Assembly: GCF_000812565.1 (NCBI RefSeq)
Contig: NZ_JTAM01000027.1
Location: 47,437 to 111,436, forward strand
DNA from: Flammeovirga sp. OC4
GTDB lineage: Bacteria > Bacteroidota > Bacteroidia > Cytophagales > Flammeovirgaceae
Direction: 5' to 3'
DNA: 64,000 nt
The notes under the pieces were generated by a model, which was not told the origin of the DNA, ran no database searches, and worked only from the letters and a program-made list of their open reading frames with translations. Position numbers and translations under genes: made by a program. Below are positions 19,266 through 27,864 of the stretch, one piece after another (within the stretch, counting starts at the first letter, position 1; each line of letters starts with the position of its first letter).

Positions 19266-19817
19266 ATGTCAACTATCATCCCCAATTTAAGCGAAGAACT
19301 TAAACTATTGGTTGAAAAAATCAACACCCTGCAAGCACTTTATAAAAACGCTCAAACTACAATTCAACAATTAAACGAAGATCGCATTAAGACTGAAAAA
19401 CAGTTAGATGCAACGATAGATGTACAAGAACATAGCGACCGTTTACAGGAATTGATCAACAAGGGAGATGAACAAATTGATCAATTGATGAATGAGAAAA
19501 GTACTCTACAACAGGAAAGAGATGAAGCACAGCAACTTTCCGAAGGACAACAAAGTGTGATTCAGTTTCTCAATCAGGATATTGATCAGTTAAGAAAAGA
19601 GATCGAAGAAAAAAATGAAACCATTGATGTTTTTAATGAACAAAAAAGAGCATCAATTATGGAAGTTCAGAAATTGAAAATGGAAATCAGAGATTTAAAA
19701 CCACTTGTGGAATCTCTTGAAAAACTTCAATTAGAAAATCAGCAACTTTTAAAGGAACAAGAAGAAAGTAAGGCCGAAATCGAGCTTCTTAATGAGGAAA
19801 TCGAAAGACTTTCTTAA
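19266..19817 (+). CDS. Coiled-coil protein upstream of zapA
   Basis: The 183-residue protein is almost wholly helical and coiled-coil, rich in Glu, Gln, Leu and Lys (LQQERDEAQQLSEGQQSVI is typical), with no signal peptide, membrane segment or Cys. It starts 14 bp past the pheT terminator tail and lies 177 bp before zapA on the same strand. I do not recognise a named family. Position next to zapA suggests a structural or division-associated role, but this is inference from context only. The 177-nt gap to zapA has no clear terminator, so co-transcription is possible. Confidence 0.75.
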   Translation: MSTIIPNLSEELKLLVEKINTLQALYKNAQTTIQQLNEDRIKTEKQLDATIDVQEHSDRLQELINKGDEQIDQLMNEKSTLQQERDEAQQLSEGQQSVIQFLNQDIDQLRKEIEEKNETIDVFNEQKRASIMEVQKLKMEIRDLKPLVESLEKLQLENQQLLKEQEESKAEIELLNEEIERLS

Positions 19818-19994
19818 GGGTAAGTTACTTTTTTGACTGAAAAAGATATAAAATTCCAATAATTAAAGTACATTTATTCTTTAAAAGGGAATTTTACTTA
19901 GATCGAAGAAAATTTCGGTTTAATATTCATATTCACATAGATTGCAATAACTACCCTAATGGGGTGATAACCAAAAAAACTTGTAGTACTAAGC

Positions 19995-20282
19995 ATGGGA
20001 TTAAGATCCACTAAAGAGAGCATACAACTGAACATTTGTGGCAAATTATATAACGTGAAAGCCAGCAAATCTGAAGAGCATCTGCTTAAAAAAGCAGCTG
20101 AACGCCTCAATCAGATTGTGGATGAAAAGCGTCAAAACCTCTCTGGTGTTGATATGAAAGACCTACTTGTTATTACTGCATTTGATTTTGTGGTGGAAGC
20201 TTTGAAAGAACAAGAGGAGTTACAGAATATCGCTAGTCGTGTGAATGATATCAATAAACAACTAGACGAAATTTTACCTTAA
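19995..20282 (+). CDS. zapA: Cell division protein ZapA
   Basis: The 95-residue product fits ZapA in length and layout. The N-terminal globular strand-helix part is IQLNICGKLYNVKASKSEEHLLKKAAERLN. A C-terminal coiled coil (about 60-95) mediates tetramerisation. ZapA bundles FtsZ filaments at the mid-cell ring. The ATG at 19995 has no upstream in-frame alternative of note. It is followed after 93 bp by rny on the same strand; this pairing is common in Bacteroidota. Confidence 0.9.
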   Translation: MGLRSTKESIQLNICGKLYNVKASKSEEHLLKKAAERLNQIVDEKRQNLSGVDMKDLLVITAFDFVVEALKEQEELQNIASRVNDINKQLDEILP

Positions 20283-20375
20283 TATTTCTTCTTTTTTTGA
20301 TCTTGTAGTTCCTGAACATATATATATTATTCAACTGTAGTCACCGAACTACGCACAGACATCTGTACGTACAAC

Positions 20376-21974
20376 ATGGAACAAATAATTTTAGCTGCCG
20401 TTGTCAGTCTACTTATAGGAGTAGCGATTGGCAGATTTTTATTGGTGAAAGTCTTGAAAGGCATGGAAACTGCCGCAAAAGACAAAGCACAAGACATTGT
20501 AAAAGATGCAAAGAAGGAAGCGGAGAGCATCAAAAGGTCAAAACTTGTAGAGTCTAAAGAGAAATTCTTGAAAATGAAACAAGATTTTGACTCTGAAACG
20601 GCAAAGAGAAAAAACCAACTCAGCGTAAACGAAAACAAACTTAAGCAGTTCGAAAATCGTTTAAAACAACAAGAATCAAAGCACAAGCAAAAAGAAGCTG
20701 TAATTGCAAAACAGATTGAATCTTTCAAAAAGAAAGATCAAGAAATGGAGCAACGCTTTGATGAGTTAGCACATCAAAAACAACTTACTTTTAAAGCCAA
20801 AGAGGAAGCTGAACAACTTCGCCTAAAGCAAGTGGAGCAACTTGAAAAAGTAGCCAACTTGAAAGCAGAAGAAGCGAGAGAGCAACTTGTTGAGGCCTTA
20901 AAAGACGAAGCCCGCACTAAGGCATCCATGCATATCAAAAATATCATGGAGGAAGCGAAAATGACAGCTACTAAAGAAGCTCGCAAAACGGTAATCACTG
21001 CTATACAGAGAACTGCCGCTGAACAAGCTATTGAAAACTGTGTTTCTATTTTCAATCTAGAAAGTGATGAACTAAAAGGTAAAATCATTGGTAGAGAAGG
21101 TAGAAATATTCGTGCTTTAGAAGCTAGTACTGGTGTGGAAATCATTGTGGATGATACGCCTGAAGCAATCATTATTTCTGGATTTGATCCTGTAAGAAGA
21201 GAGATTGCAAGAGTTTCTTTACACCGATTAGTAGCAGATGGTCGTATCCACCCTGCTCGTATCGAAGAGGTAGTTGCCAAAACAAAGAAAAACATTGAAG
21301 ACGAAATCGTTGAAATCGGTGAGCGTACCGTTATTGACTTAGGTATTCACGGTTTACACCCTGAGCTAATTAAGTTGGTAGGTAGAATGCGTTTCCGTTC
21401 TTCTTATGGTCAAAACTTGTTACAGCACTCTAGAGAAGTTTCTAACTTGGCAAGCACAATGGCTTCAGAGCTTGGCTTAAACTCTAAAGTAGCAAAACGT
21501 GCCGGTCTTCTTCACGATATTGGTAAAGTATGGCCAGAAGAGCCAGAACTACCTCACGCAATCTTAGGTATGAACCTAGCGAAGAAATACGGTGAAAGCC
21601 CTGAGGTGTGTAACGCAATTGGTGCTCACCACGACGAGATTGAAATGACAACGCTTATTTCACCTATCGTTCAAGCATGTGACGCCGTGAGTGGTTCTAG
21701 ACCTGGTGCTAGACGTGAAATGATGGAATCTTACATCCAACGTCTGAAGGAATTGGAAGGTTTAGCAATGAGCTTCAAAGGAGTTCACAAATGCTACGCG
21801 ATCCAAGCAGGTAGAGAATTACGTGTTATGGTAGATGCAGATAAAGTTCCTGATCAAGATGCTGGTCAATTATCATTTGATATTGCCAACAAGATCGAAA
21901 CAGAAATGCAATATCCTGGACAGATCAAAGTAACTGTAATTCGTGAGACTCGCTCAGTGCATTTCGCGAAATAA
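20376..21974 (+). CDS. rny: Ribonuclease Y
   Basis: This 532-residue RNase Y has an N-terminal membrane anchor ([19 protein letters not shown], about 6-24). A long charged coiled coil (about 35-200) is followed by a KH RNA-binding domain (about 215-280, [19 protein letters not shown]) and an HD phosphohydrolase domain with the metal pair His380-Asp381 in LLHDIGKV. It is an endoribonuclease that starts mRNA decay at the inner membrane. All domains and key residues are intact and the length is near the usual 510-530. It follows zapA and ends at a terminator (21997). Confidence 0.96.
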   Translation: MEQIILAAVVSLLIGVAIGRFLLVKVLKGMETAAKDKAQDIVKDAKKEAESIKRSKLVESKEKFLKMKQDFDSETAKRKNQLSVNENKLKQFENRLKQQESKHKQKEAVIAKQIESFKKKDQEMEQRFDELAHQKQLTFKAKEEAEQLRLKQVEQLEKVANLKAEEAREQLVEALKDEARTKASMHIKNIMEEAKMTATKEARKTVITAIQRTAAEQAIENCVSIFNLESDELKGKIIGREGRNIRALEASTGVEIIVDDTPEAIIISGFDPVRREIARVSLHRLVADGRIHPARIEEVVAKTKKNIEDEIVEIGERTVIDLGIHGLHPELIKLVGRMRFRSSYGQNLLQHSREVSNLASTMASELGLNSKVAKRAGLLHDIGKVWPEEPELPHAILGMNLAKKYGESPEVCNAIGAHHDEIEMTTLISPIVQACDAVSGSRPGARREMMESYIQRLKELEGLAMSFKGVHKCYAIQAGRELRVMVDADKVPDQDAGQLSFDIANKIETEMQYPGQIKVTVIRETRSVHFAK

Positions 21975-21996
21975 GACAGATAAAAATATATTTTTA

Positions 21997-22028
21997 GAGG
22001 TCGGCTATTTATTTAGTCGACCTTTTTT
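21997..22028 (+). terminator. Terminator after rny
   Basis: AGGTCGGCT pairs with AGTCGACCT (one G-U pair), followed by a T run. Confidence 0.8.
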
Positions 22029-22161
22029 AATTCCTTTATTCCAAGATAAGAGTACGAGTTTTTATTATTATCTTTTGGGCTGAAAGAGAGGATATCACTC
22101 ATCACTAGAGTGCGTAAACTCGTCTTTCCACATTCCTAACATCTTCCTAAACATTCAAATT

Positions 22162-22755
22162 ATGTCAGACAACAAAACTAGATGTGAATGGTCTACACAT
22201 CATCAAATCGATCAAGATTACCATGATGAAGAATGGGGTGTCCCTGTTTATGATGACCGAAAACTTTTTGAAATGCTATGCCTTGAAGGACAACAAGCAG
22301 GAATGAATTGGCATATGATATTGCTCAAAAGAAAGAATTATCAGGAATTGTTTGAAAATTTTGAAGCAGAAGCTATCGTTGAATTTAATGATGACTATGT
22401 TGAAGCTTTAATGCAGGAAAAGGGAATTATTCGAAATAAATTAAAAATAAAGGCAATTATCAGTAACGCTAAAGCCTACCTGAAAGTAAAGGAAGAATTT
22501 GGCACGTTTAAGGAGTACATTTGGCAATTTACAGATCATAAAGTGATCCAAAATAATTGGAGAACAATGGAAGAAGTACCGACTAAAACAGAGATTAGCG
22601 ACCGAATGAGTAAAGATTTAAAGAAGAGAGGTTTTAAATTCGTCGGGAGTATTACATGTTATGCTTATATGCAGGGAGTAGGTATGATCAATGATCACAC
22701 TGTAGATTGTTTTAGACACAAAGAAGTGCAGAAGTTTGCTCGCCCAAGAGCTTAA
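22162..22755 (+). CDS. tag: DNA-3-methyladenine glycosylase I
   Basis: The 197-residue product matches Tag in length and motifs. An N-terminal RCEW zinc Cys and YHDEEWG zinc His are followed by EGQQAGMNW (E. coli form is QAGLSW), and the C-terminal NDHTVDCFRH supplies the other zinc His and Cys. The enzyme removes 3-methyladenine from alkylated DNA in base-excision repair. It is cytosolic and apparently monocistronic. It sits between the rny terminator and repeat copy 2. Confidence 0.94.
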   Translation: MSDNKTRCEWSTHHQIDQDYHDEEWGVPVYDDRKLFEMLCLEGQQAGMNWHMILLKRKNYQELFENFEAEAIVEFNDDYVEALMQEKGIIRNKLKIKAIISNAKAYLKVKEEFGTFKEYIWQFTDHKVIQNNWRTMEEVPTKTEISDRMSKDLKKRGFKFVGSITCYAYMQGVGMINDHTVDCFRHKEVQKFARPRA

Positions 22756-22893
22756 ATATTCTCATTCTTAATACTCAATTAGAGATAACTATCAAGAAGC
22801 ATTTCTATAAATTTTAAAGGTATTTACTCCCAAACTAATAGAATTGAAAATATACTAATACGTAATCAGACTATGGTAATTTTGGATCATTTA

Positions 22894-23226
22894 GAAATCA
22901 GGAGATTTTTGATGATCTGAAGGACACGAATGACGCTAACGCTTACATTCGCGCCAGTGAGCTTTCTACTCTATTCATTGTATAGTACTTCCCAGCCTTG
23001 AAGGGAAAAGCGTTAAGAATTTCATAAATTGAACCGTTAAAAATGATTTTCTTGTTTGAGCAAAGCGAGTTTAAAATCATTTAGGCGAGAGTAATGGAAT
23101 TTAGCTTTTGTGTTCAAAGCCTTGAATTTTTTGCTTCGTTTTTGTTTCAAGACAAAAAAGAAGAAGGAAGCTTGAAAGTAGATCGTATAAATGCTTGTAG
23201 AAAGACCTATTGAAAGTTGACGATAA
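22894..23226 (+). repeat. Dispersed structured noncoding repeat, copy 2
   Basis: This is the second copy of the element at 5645-6003, in the same orientation, 333 bp. The GAAATC/GATTTT hairpin at the start is kept by a G-U pair, and CGAATG/CATTCG is kept. The CTTCGTTTTTGT stem survives with one mismatch. The central part differs from copy 1: here AAATGATTTT (23041) pairs with AAAATCATTT (23073-23082). It ends 15 bp before the stop codon of the convergent TonB-domain gene. No open frame is conserved. Confidence 0.8.
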
Positions 23227-23240
23227 TTTAATACATTAAG

Positions 23241-23903
23241 CTAGTATTCCACGGTAAAAGGCAACACCATTTTTTGTTGTACGGGTTTACCGCTCTGTTG
23301 AGCAATCATCCATTTTGGAGAGCTTTTTAAAATAGTGATCACTTTATTATCGACACTACTGTCAATACCTTTTAAGATTTTGATATCTTCTAATTTACCG
23401 TATTTATTTACAATGAATTCTACGAATACCTTCCCTTTTTGAGTTGATGTATTGGATTCGAAAGTAGCATGAAACCAACTGTAAAACTCCCCCATACCTC
23501 CCGGATATGATGCTGAAGTTTCGGGCATTGCATAAATAGTATCGGAATCTTCAGCAGAAGCTGTTTTCATTTCATGATCCAATAACATTGAAAGCTCGTT
23601 AGCATGCATTCTCAGTTCATCAGTCATTGGGTAATTGTACATTTCCATCACCTCATTCTTTGCTATATCATTTAGATTTAAATGATGATGAGCCAAAGAT
23701 CTAATGTATTGAATTTCCGAAGTAGTTCTTGGAAGTAATGCTATGATTTCGTCTGTTTTGATCAATGCCTTATCGTACTCTTCATGCTCTAATAATTCAT
23801 AAGCATAACGAATATAGTCCTTCGAAATTTCCTCTGGTGTTGATTGAGCCAATATCTTAAGAGGCGACATGACTATGATAAGTAGGAGTAGTAGAGTCTT
23901 CAT
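23241..23903 (-). CDS. Periplasmic protein with TonB-type C-terminal domain
   Basis: The 220-residue product has a signal peptide ending KILAQ, a helical middle region with a TPR-like feel (about 25-110) and a C-terminal TonB/energy-transducer-like domain (about 135-220: GKVFVEFIVNKYGKLEDIKILKG opens it, ending VLPFTVEY). No transmembrane anchor remains after signal cleavage, unlike true TonB. It is therefore more likely one of the many Bacteroidota soluble TonB-domain proteins of unclear role. A CAAATTTA at 24009-24016 (minus-strand TAAATTTG) could be its -7 box. It may or may not be co-transcribed with the upstream gene. Confidence 0.75.
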   Translation of the reverse strand: MKTLLLLLIIVMSPLKILAQSTPEEISKDYIRYAYELLEHEEYDKALIKTDEIIALLPRTTSEIQYIRSLAHHHLNLNDIAKNEVMEMYNYPMTDELRMHANELSMLLDHEMKTASAEDSDTIYAMPETSASYPGGMGEFYSWFHATFESNTSTQKGKVFVEFIVNKYGKLEDIKILKGIDSSVDNKVITILKSSPKWMIAQQSGKPVQQKMVLPFTVEY

Positions 23904-24013
23904 TGTAAGAGTATATAGCTTGTGAATATATAACGTGTTGCTTGTAGTATTATTATATATCTGAATGTGTACGTATTATGTAAATAAAGTAAGAAGTTCA
24001 CCTATTTGCAAAT

Positions 24014-24781
24014 TTAATCTTCCCTCCACTTTATTCTGTACGATAAACCTCCTTCTACAAACCATGACTCTGATGCAACACCTCCAAATAAATCCAACAT
24101 AAAGTCATTATTGATAAAAAAAGAAAAACCTCCATCAACTCCTGGCTCAAAATCATTCAAATTACCATAAAGCTCGATGAATGCGCCCCACCTTTTCCCC
24201 AAAGAAGCGGAGAAATTAAAAGTAGCTGGAACTAAATAGGTAGAAATTCCTCTTCTTGGAAAAGTCACACCTACATTCATATTATACGCTAGCCAATTAT
24301 TGATTTGATTTCGGGTGGCTACATTCATCAACATACCTGCAGAAGATCTTTTATAATCATCATCTACTAACCTTGAAAGTACTCTTCCTTGAAAAGCCAT
24401 ACTTGGAATCCATCCATCATTTTCTAATACACTATATTTAAAACCTAATTCAGTAGCACTTATACCTTCAGCAACTACCGAAGTTTCGCCTTGTGTTTTT
24501 GCTTTATCTCTACGGTAAATTACCAAAGCTTCCAAATCAAACCTCTCACTTAAGGCGAGCCTTAAGAAAGTATTACTATTGATGTTACTACGATCAACAT
24601 CCCCATCTTTTTCTTCTGTATAATTAAACCCTGTTTGTAACTGAAAAACATGTTTTCCTAGAGTAGTTGCACTGTAAGTTTGACCAGGTCTATCCGAAGA
24701 AACTGTTTCACTAAATTGAGCATAGGAAATATTTGAGATGGAGAGAAAGAAAGATACAAGAGTAAGTATTTTGTAATTCAT
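24014..24781 (-). CDS. Outer-membrane transporter-like beta barrel (MetA-pathway type)
   Basis: The 255-residue product has a signal peptide ending ISYAQ, then SSDRPGQTYSATTLGKHVFQLQTGFNY. This is the opening typical of the Bacteroidota proteins annotated as transporters of the phenol meta-pathway family (Phenol_MetA_deg). The rest is alternating barrel strands (FDLEALVIYRRDK, LGFKYSVL, GVTFPRRG) and it ends with a GLSYRIKW strand. Members form small outer-membrane barrels whose substrates are mostly unknown; no aromatic-degradation genes are nearby. It is on the same strand as the TonB-domain gene 110 bp downstream. Confidence 0.8.
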   Translation of the reverse strand: MNYKILTLVSFFLSISNISYAQFSETVSSDRPGQTYSATTLGKHVFQLQTGFNYTEEKDGDVDRSNINSNTFLRLALSERFDLEALVIYRRDKAKTQGETSVVAEGISATELGFKYSVLENDGWIPSMAFQGRVLSRLVDDDYKRSSAGMLMNVATRNQINNWLAYNMNVGVTFPRRGISTYLVPATFNFSASLGKRWGAFIELYGNLNDFEPGVDGGFSFFINNDFMLDLFGGVASESWFVEGGLSYRIKWRED

Positions 24782-24945
24782 AGTATTTAAGATGATTGCT
24801 TATTATAAATTAACTAAAACAAAATACTCTTCTGAGGCTCTCATCTTAAAATGAAATAAAAAGAAAAGATAGTGATATTCTTGAACGATGAATCATTCGG
24901 AATATCAAGTAAATAATCTGAGAAATGCTTTCTTAAAGTGATAAA

Positions 24946-24979
24946 AAGACAATAGGCTACCCTAAAACAGAGTAGCCTA
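24946..24979 (-). terminator. Terminator of the sus-type operon
   Basis: Minus-strand AGGCTAC-TCTGTTTTAGG-GTAGCCT forms a 7-bp stem, followed by ATTGTCTTTTT. Confidence 0.65.
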
Positions 24980-25050
24980 AAGACTAAACTAACGTGGAAA
25001 AGCTATTATAGCTTAACTCAACAACTGAAGTATTACCTCTTCAATTGAAT

Positions 25051-26265
25051 TTATTTGATTTTTACGATTCGAATATTATCGTATTTAATGTCTAACATAG
25101 GGATTTCCTCTCCCTCTGGATCATCTGCATTTTGAAGGGCAAAACGAATCGGTTGTCCATCAATGTCTGCAACATTTCCAACAGGTGCCCCTGCACCTCC
25201 TGAATAACGGAATAACTCAATTGGAATTACAATCGTTTCCCAACCTTCTGTTTGGAAAGGCTCACGATCGCCAGTAAACTCCCAATACCTTGTCATATCT
25301 TTGTTGATTTCCCATGGTTTCCATAAGTAATGAGGGCCATTATCACCAATAAATTGCATTTGAATTCTACCACTATTTAATGGAGCCCCAACATTTACTT
25401 CAAACTTAAGAGCATAATCACTAGCAGACCCATCCAAACCTTGACCTGCATAACCATTCATGGCGATTACCCAATTATTATCCCACCATGAACCTGGAGT
25501 AATTGGTGAATCTTGATAAGTATGTACATAAACACCGTCTAAACCATCTTCTGTTTTAAACGCTCCAGGACCAACTCCCCAAGAGAAGATATTAAGGTCA
25601 TCAAAGTTACATACCATACCTGTTTTATCATTGAACATAAACCTTGGAGCTGTAGATGAAGTTCCTGAAGCCGTTACTACTTCCACTGCACCTGCCTCTG
25701 TAACACCATCAGGCACCGTAAGTGTCAGAGAAGTCGCCTCATCATTTACATTAAGTCCTGTAGTTACTTCTATTCCACCTGGGAAAATTACCTTTTCAAC
25801 AAAATAGAAAAACTTTCCTGATAACTTAAATGAATCACCTGCTTTCGCGAATTCATTACTTATACTTTCAATAGCAGGTGCAGGAGGTAATACGATTAAG
25901 TCCCTCTCAATCATCCCGTTACTTGTCGTTACCACTAGTTTGTTTGAAACTGAACTATTTGTGGCTACTGTAGGAACATCATCAGGAACAGTTACAATCA
26001 CACTACCATCTGTAATGTATACCGGACTTAAGAACAATTCCATATCGTTTAAGGTCACCTTGGCTGTCGACCCTAAACCTTTACCCACAATGGCAATAAC
26101 TTCACCCAATCCTACTTCTGCTAAATCTTGATCCGCTAAATCTGGGTCGGTATATCTTACCATTGAAATTGCTGGTGCATCCTCTGTTTCATTTGTACAA
26201 GAGGAGAATAATCCTTGCATTACCAATGCAACAATTATATATATTGGAAGAAATAATCTTCTCAT
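25051..26265 (-). CDS. Surface glycan-binding lipoprotein with IPT/TIG domains
   Basis: The 404-residue lipoprotein (FSSC lipobox, Cys22, acidic TNETED after it) has two Ig-like IPT/TIG modules (about 32-125 and 128-215). These show GEVIAIVGKGLGSTAKVTL and GDSFKLSGKFFYFVEKVIF. A C-terminal beta-sandwich follows (about 220-404, with NFDDLNIFSW and LDIKYDNIRIVKIK). This order matches surface glycan-binding protein B (SGBP-B, xyloglucan-binding type) of Bacteroidota polysaccharide loci. It would hold a glycan at the cell surface for the SusCD transporter. It is the last gene of the susC-susD operon, 18 bp after susD. The glycan is not predictable from the sequence. Confidence 0.87.
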   Translation of the reverse strand: MRRLFLPIYIIVALVMQGLFSSCTNETEDAPAISMVRYTDPDLADQDLAEVGLGEVIAIVGKGLGSTAKVTLNDMELFLSPVYITDGSVIVTVPDDVPTVATNSSVSNKLVVTTSNGMIERDLIVLPPAPAIESISNEFAKAGDSFKLSGKFFYFVEKVIFPGGIEVTTGLNVNDEATSLTLTVPDGVTEAGAVEVVTASGTSSTAPRFMFNDKTGMVCNFDDLNIFSWGVGPGAFKTEDGLDGVYVHTYQDSPITPGSWWDNNWVIAMNGYAGQGLDGSASDYALKFEVNVGAPLNSGRIQMQFIGDNGPHYLWKPWEINKDMTRYWEFTGDREPFQTEGWETIVIPIELFRYSGGAGAPVGNVADIDGQPIRFALQNADDPEGEEIPMLDIKYDNIRIVKIK

Positions 26266-26283
26266 AATGTTTTTAATTTTAGT

Positions 26284-27852
26284 TTACTCGAAATTATATT
26301 CTACTGCTGCCTCTTTTAATAAAGGGTTGTTCACCACATCAGCTTCTGGATAAGGCATAATCAAATCTGACTCAATCACATTATAAGTTCTTGATTCTAA
26401 AACAGGGGTGCCATCTGTCCAGCTAAATGAACCTCTTTCTTGTGTTGAAAGGTAATCTACAACTGCTTGAGGATCATAAAAGCTCCAACGTGATAGGTCG
26501 TACCAGAAGTGGCCCTCCATTGCAAATTCTACACGTCGCTCATTAAAAATATCCATCCAAGTGATGGCTGACTTTGCATCAAGTCCAGCTCTCTCTCTTA
26601 CAGCGTTATAATATTGTAATGCATCAGCATCTGAAGTAAAAGCATTATTGCCCATTGCTGCTTCAGCATAGATTAAGTAAACCTCTGAAAGTCTTAGCAT
26701 ATAAGTGTTTAAACTTGTACGCATAAAAGCTACTTGACCATCGTTATCATCAGGAGAACCTACTACATATTTTTTTACAGAAGAAGCCGCTGGATAAGTC
26801 TCTAACTCATAAAGGTATCCACCTTCACTTTTCATTAATTCAGGATAGAAATCACCTTTATACATAAAAGTTGCTTTTCTTCTTTCATCACCTACTTCAT
26901 ACAATTCTTTGATACTAGGAGCAGCTCCACCGCCACTACCCCAGCCATCACCAACACCTGTTAGTTTTCCCTCTGGAGCAAGGTAAGCTTGATGTGTATT
27001 TTGAGTACCCCATCCTCCATTAAAAATCCATTGGAAGGCAAATAAGCTTTCAGGGCTGTTATTGTTTTCAATCTTATACAAATCTGCGTAGTTGTCCATT
27101 AATTCCAATCCACTTAGCCTGATTACTTCTCCTGCATGTAACTTGGCCATATTTAAATCATCCTGACTACGGCTCCCTGTTTGTCCAACACCTGATCTAT
27201 ACAAATAAGCTTTGGCTAACATTCCTTTTGCCGACCATTTTGTGACTCTACCTGGTTCGTCTGTTTCAGGAAGGTGATCAGCTGCGAATGTTAAATCATT
27301 GATGACGAATTGGAATACGTTACTTGTTGTATTTTTAGGGATAATCGGATTACTGATTAACGGTACATTATCCTCAATGATAGGCACTTCTCTCCACAAC
27401 AACGCTAATTGTAAATAGGCAACCCCTCTCATAAAACGTGCTTCCGCAATTGCTTGATTTTTAGCTTCCATAGGAATGCTCTCATCCGCTTTTTCATTTA
27501 CATTACGAATCACACTATTGGCTTGTCCTACAACCGTAAAAAGTGATCTCCAAGCTTCTGCCAAAACGTAGTTTGTACCTGTAACTGCAAATCTCCAGAA
27601 TGCATCATATCCTGCATCATTGGTAGCAAAATTACCACCTCCACCGTCACCGATCGCAAAGTTTGCTTTGTCATTGTAATCAAACCATACTACATTATAT
27701 AAACCTGCCGTGGCCATTTTCAATTCTTTCTCTGATTTGTAGAATGAATCTTCAGTGATAGCATCTTCGGGTGGACGGTTTAGGAAATCTTCACTACATG
27801 CCACTAAAGTTGTTGCTGCAATGAATAACACTATATATTTTTTAAAATTCAT
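26284..27852 (-). CDS. susD: SusD/RagB family nutrient-binding lipoprotein
   Basis: The 522-residue outer-membrane lipoprotein has a signal ending TTLVACSED, with Cys at 19 and an acidic surface-export signal. SusD hallmarks follow: FLNRPPEDAITEDSFYKSEKELKMATAGLY at the start, TPR-like helices (about 90-230) including ARFMRGVAYLQLALLWREVP, YNAVRERAGL, and FAMEGHFWYDLSRW near residue 450. It caps the SusC barrel and captures oligosaccharide. It lies 12 bp after susC and 18 bp before the glycan-binding protein, so the three are one operon. Confidence 0.94.
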   Translation of the reverse strand: MNFKKYIVLFIAATTLVACSEDFLNRPPEDAITEDSFYKSEKELKMATAGLYNVVWFDYNDKANFAIGDGGGGNFATNDAGYDAFWRFAVTGTNYVLAEAWRSLFTVVGQANSVIRNVNEKADESIPMEAKNQAIAEARFMRGVAYLQLALLWREVPIIEDNVPLISNPIIPKNTTSNVFQFVINDLTFAADHLPETDEPGRVTKWSAKGMLAKAYLYRSGVGQTGSRSQDDLNMAKLHAGEVIRLSGLELMDNYADLYKIENNNSPESLFAFQWIFNGGWGTQNTHQAYLAPEGKLTGVGDGWGSGGGAAPSIKELYEVGDERRKATFMYKGDFYPELMKSEGGYLYELETYPAASSVKKYVVGSPDDNDGQVAFMRTSLNTYMLRLSEVYLIYAEAAMGNNAFTSDADALQYYNAVRERAGLDAKSAITWMDIFNERRVEFAMEGHFWYDLSRWSFYDPQAVVDYLSTQERGSFSWTDGTPVLESRTYNVIESDLIMPYPEADVVNNPLLKEAAVEYNFE

Positions 27853-27864
27853 TTTCTCGATGGT

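Noticed and set aside
19818..19994. 6S RNA-like gene between the coiled-coil gene and zapA
   Set aside because: The position recalls ssrS near zapA in other bacteria, but no long bulged stem typical of 6S RNA could be folded by eye.
20774..21295. 173-residue frame antisense to rny
   Set aside because: It is the mirror of the rny coding frame, with Ser/Cys-rich composition and no motifs.
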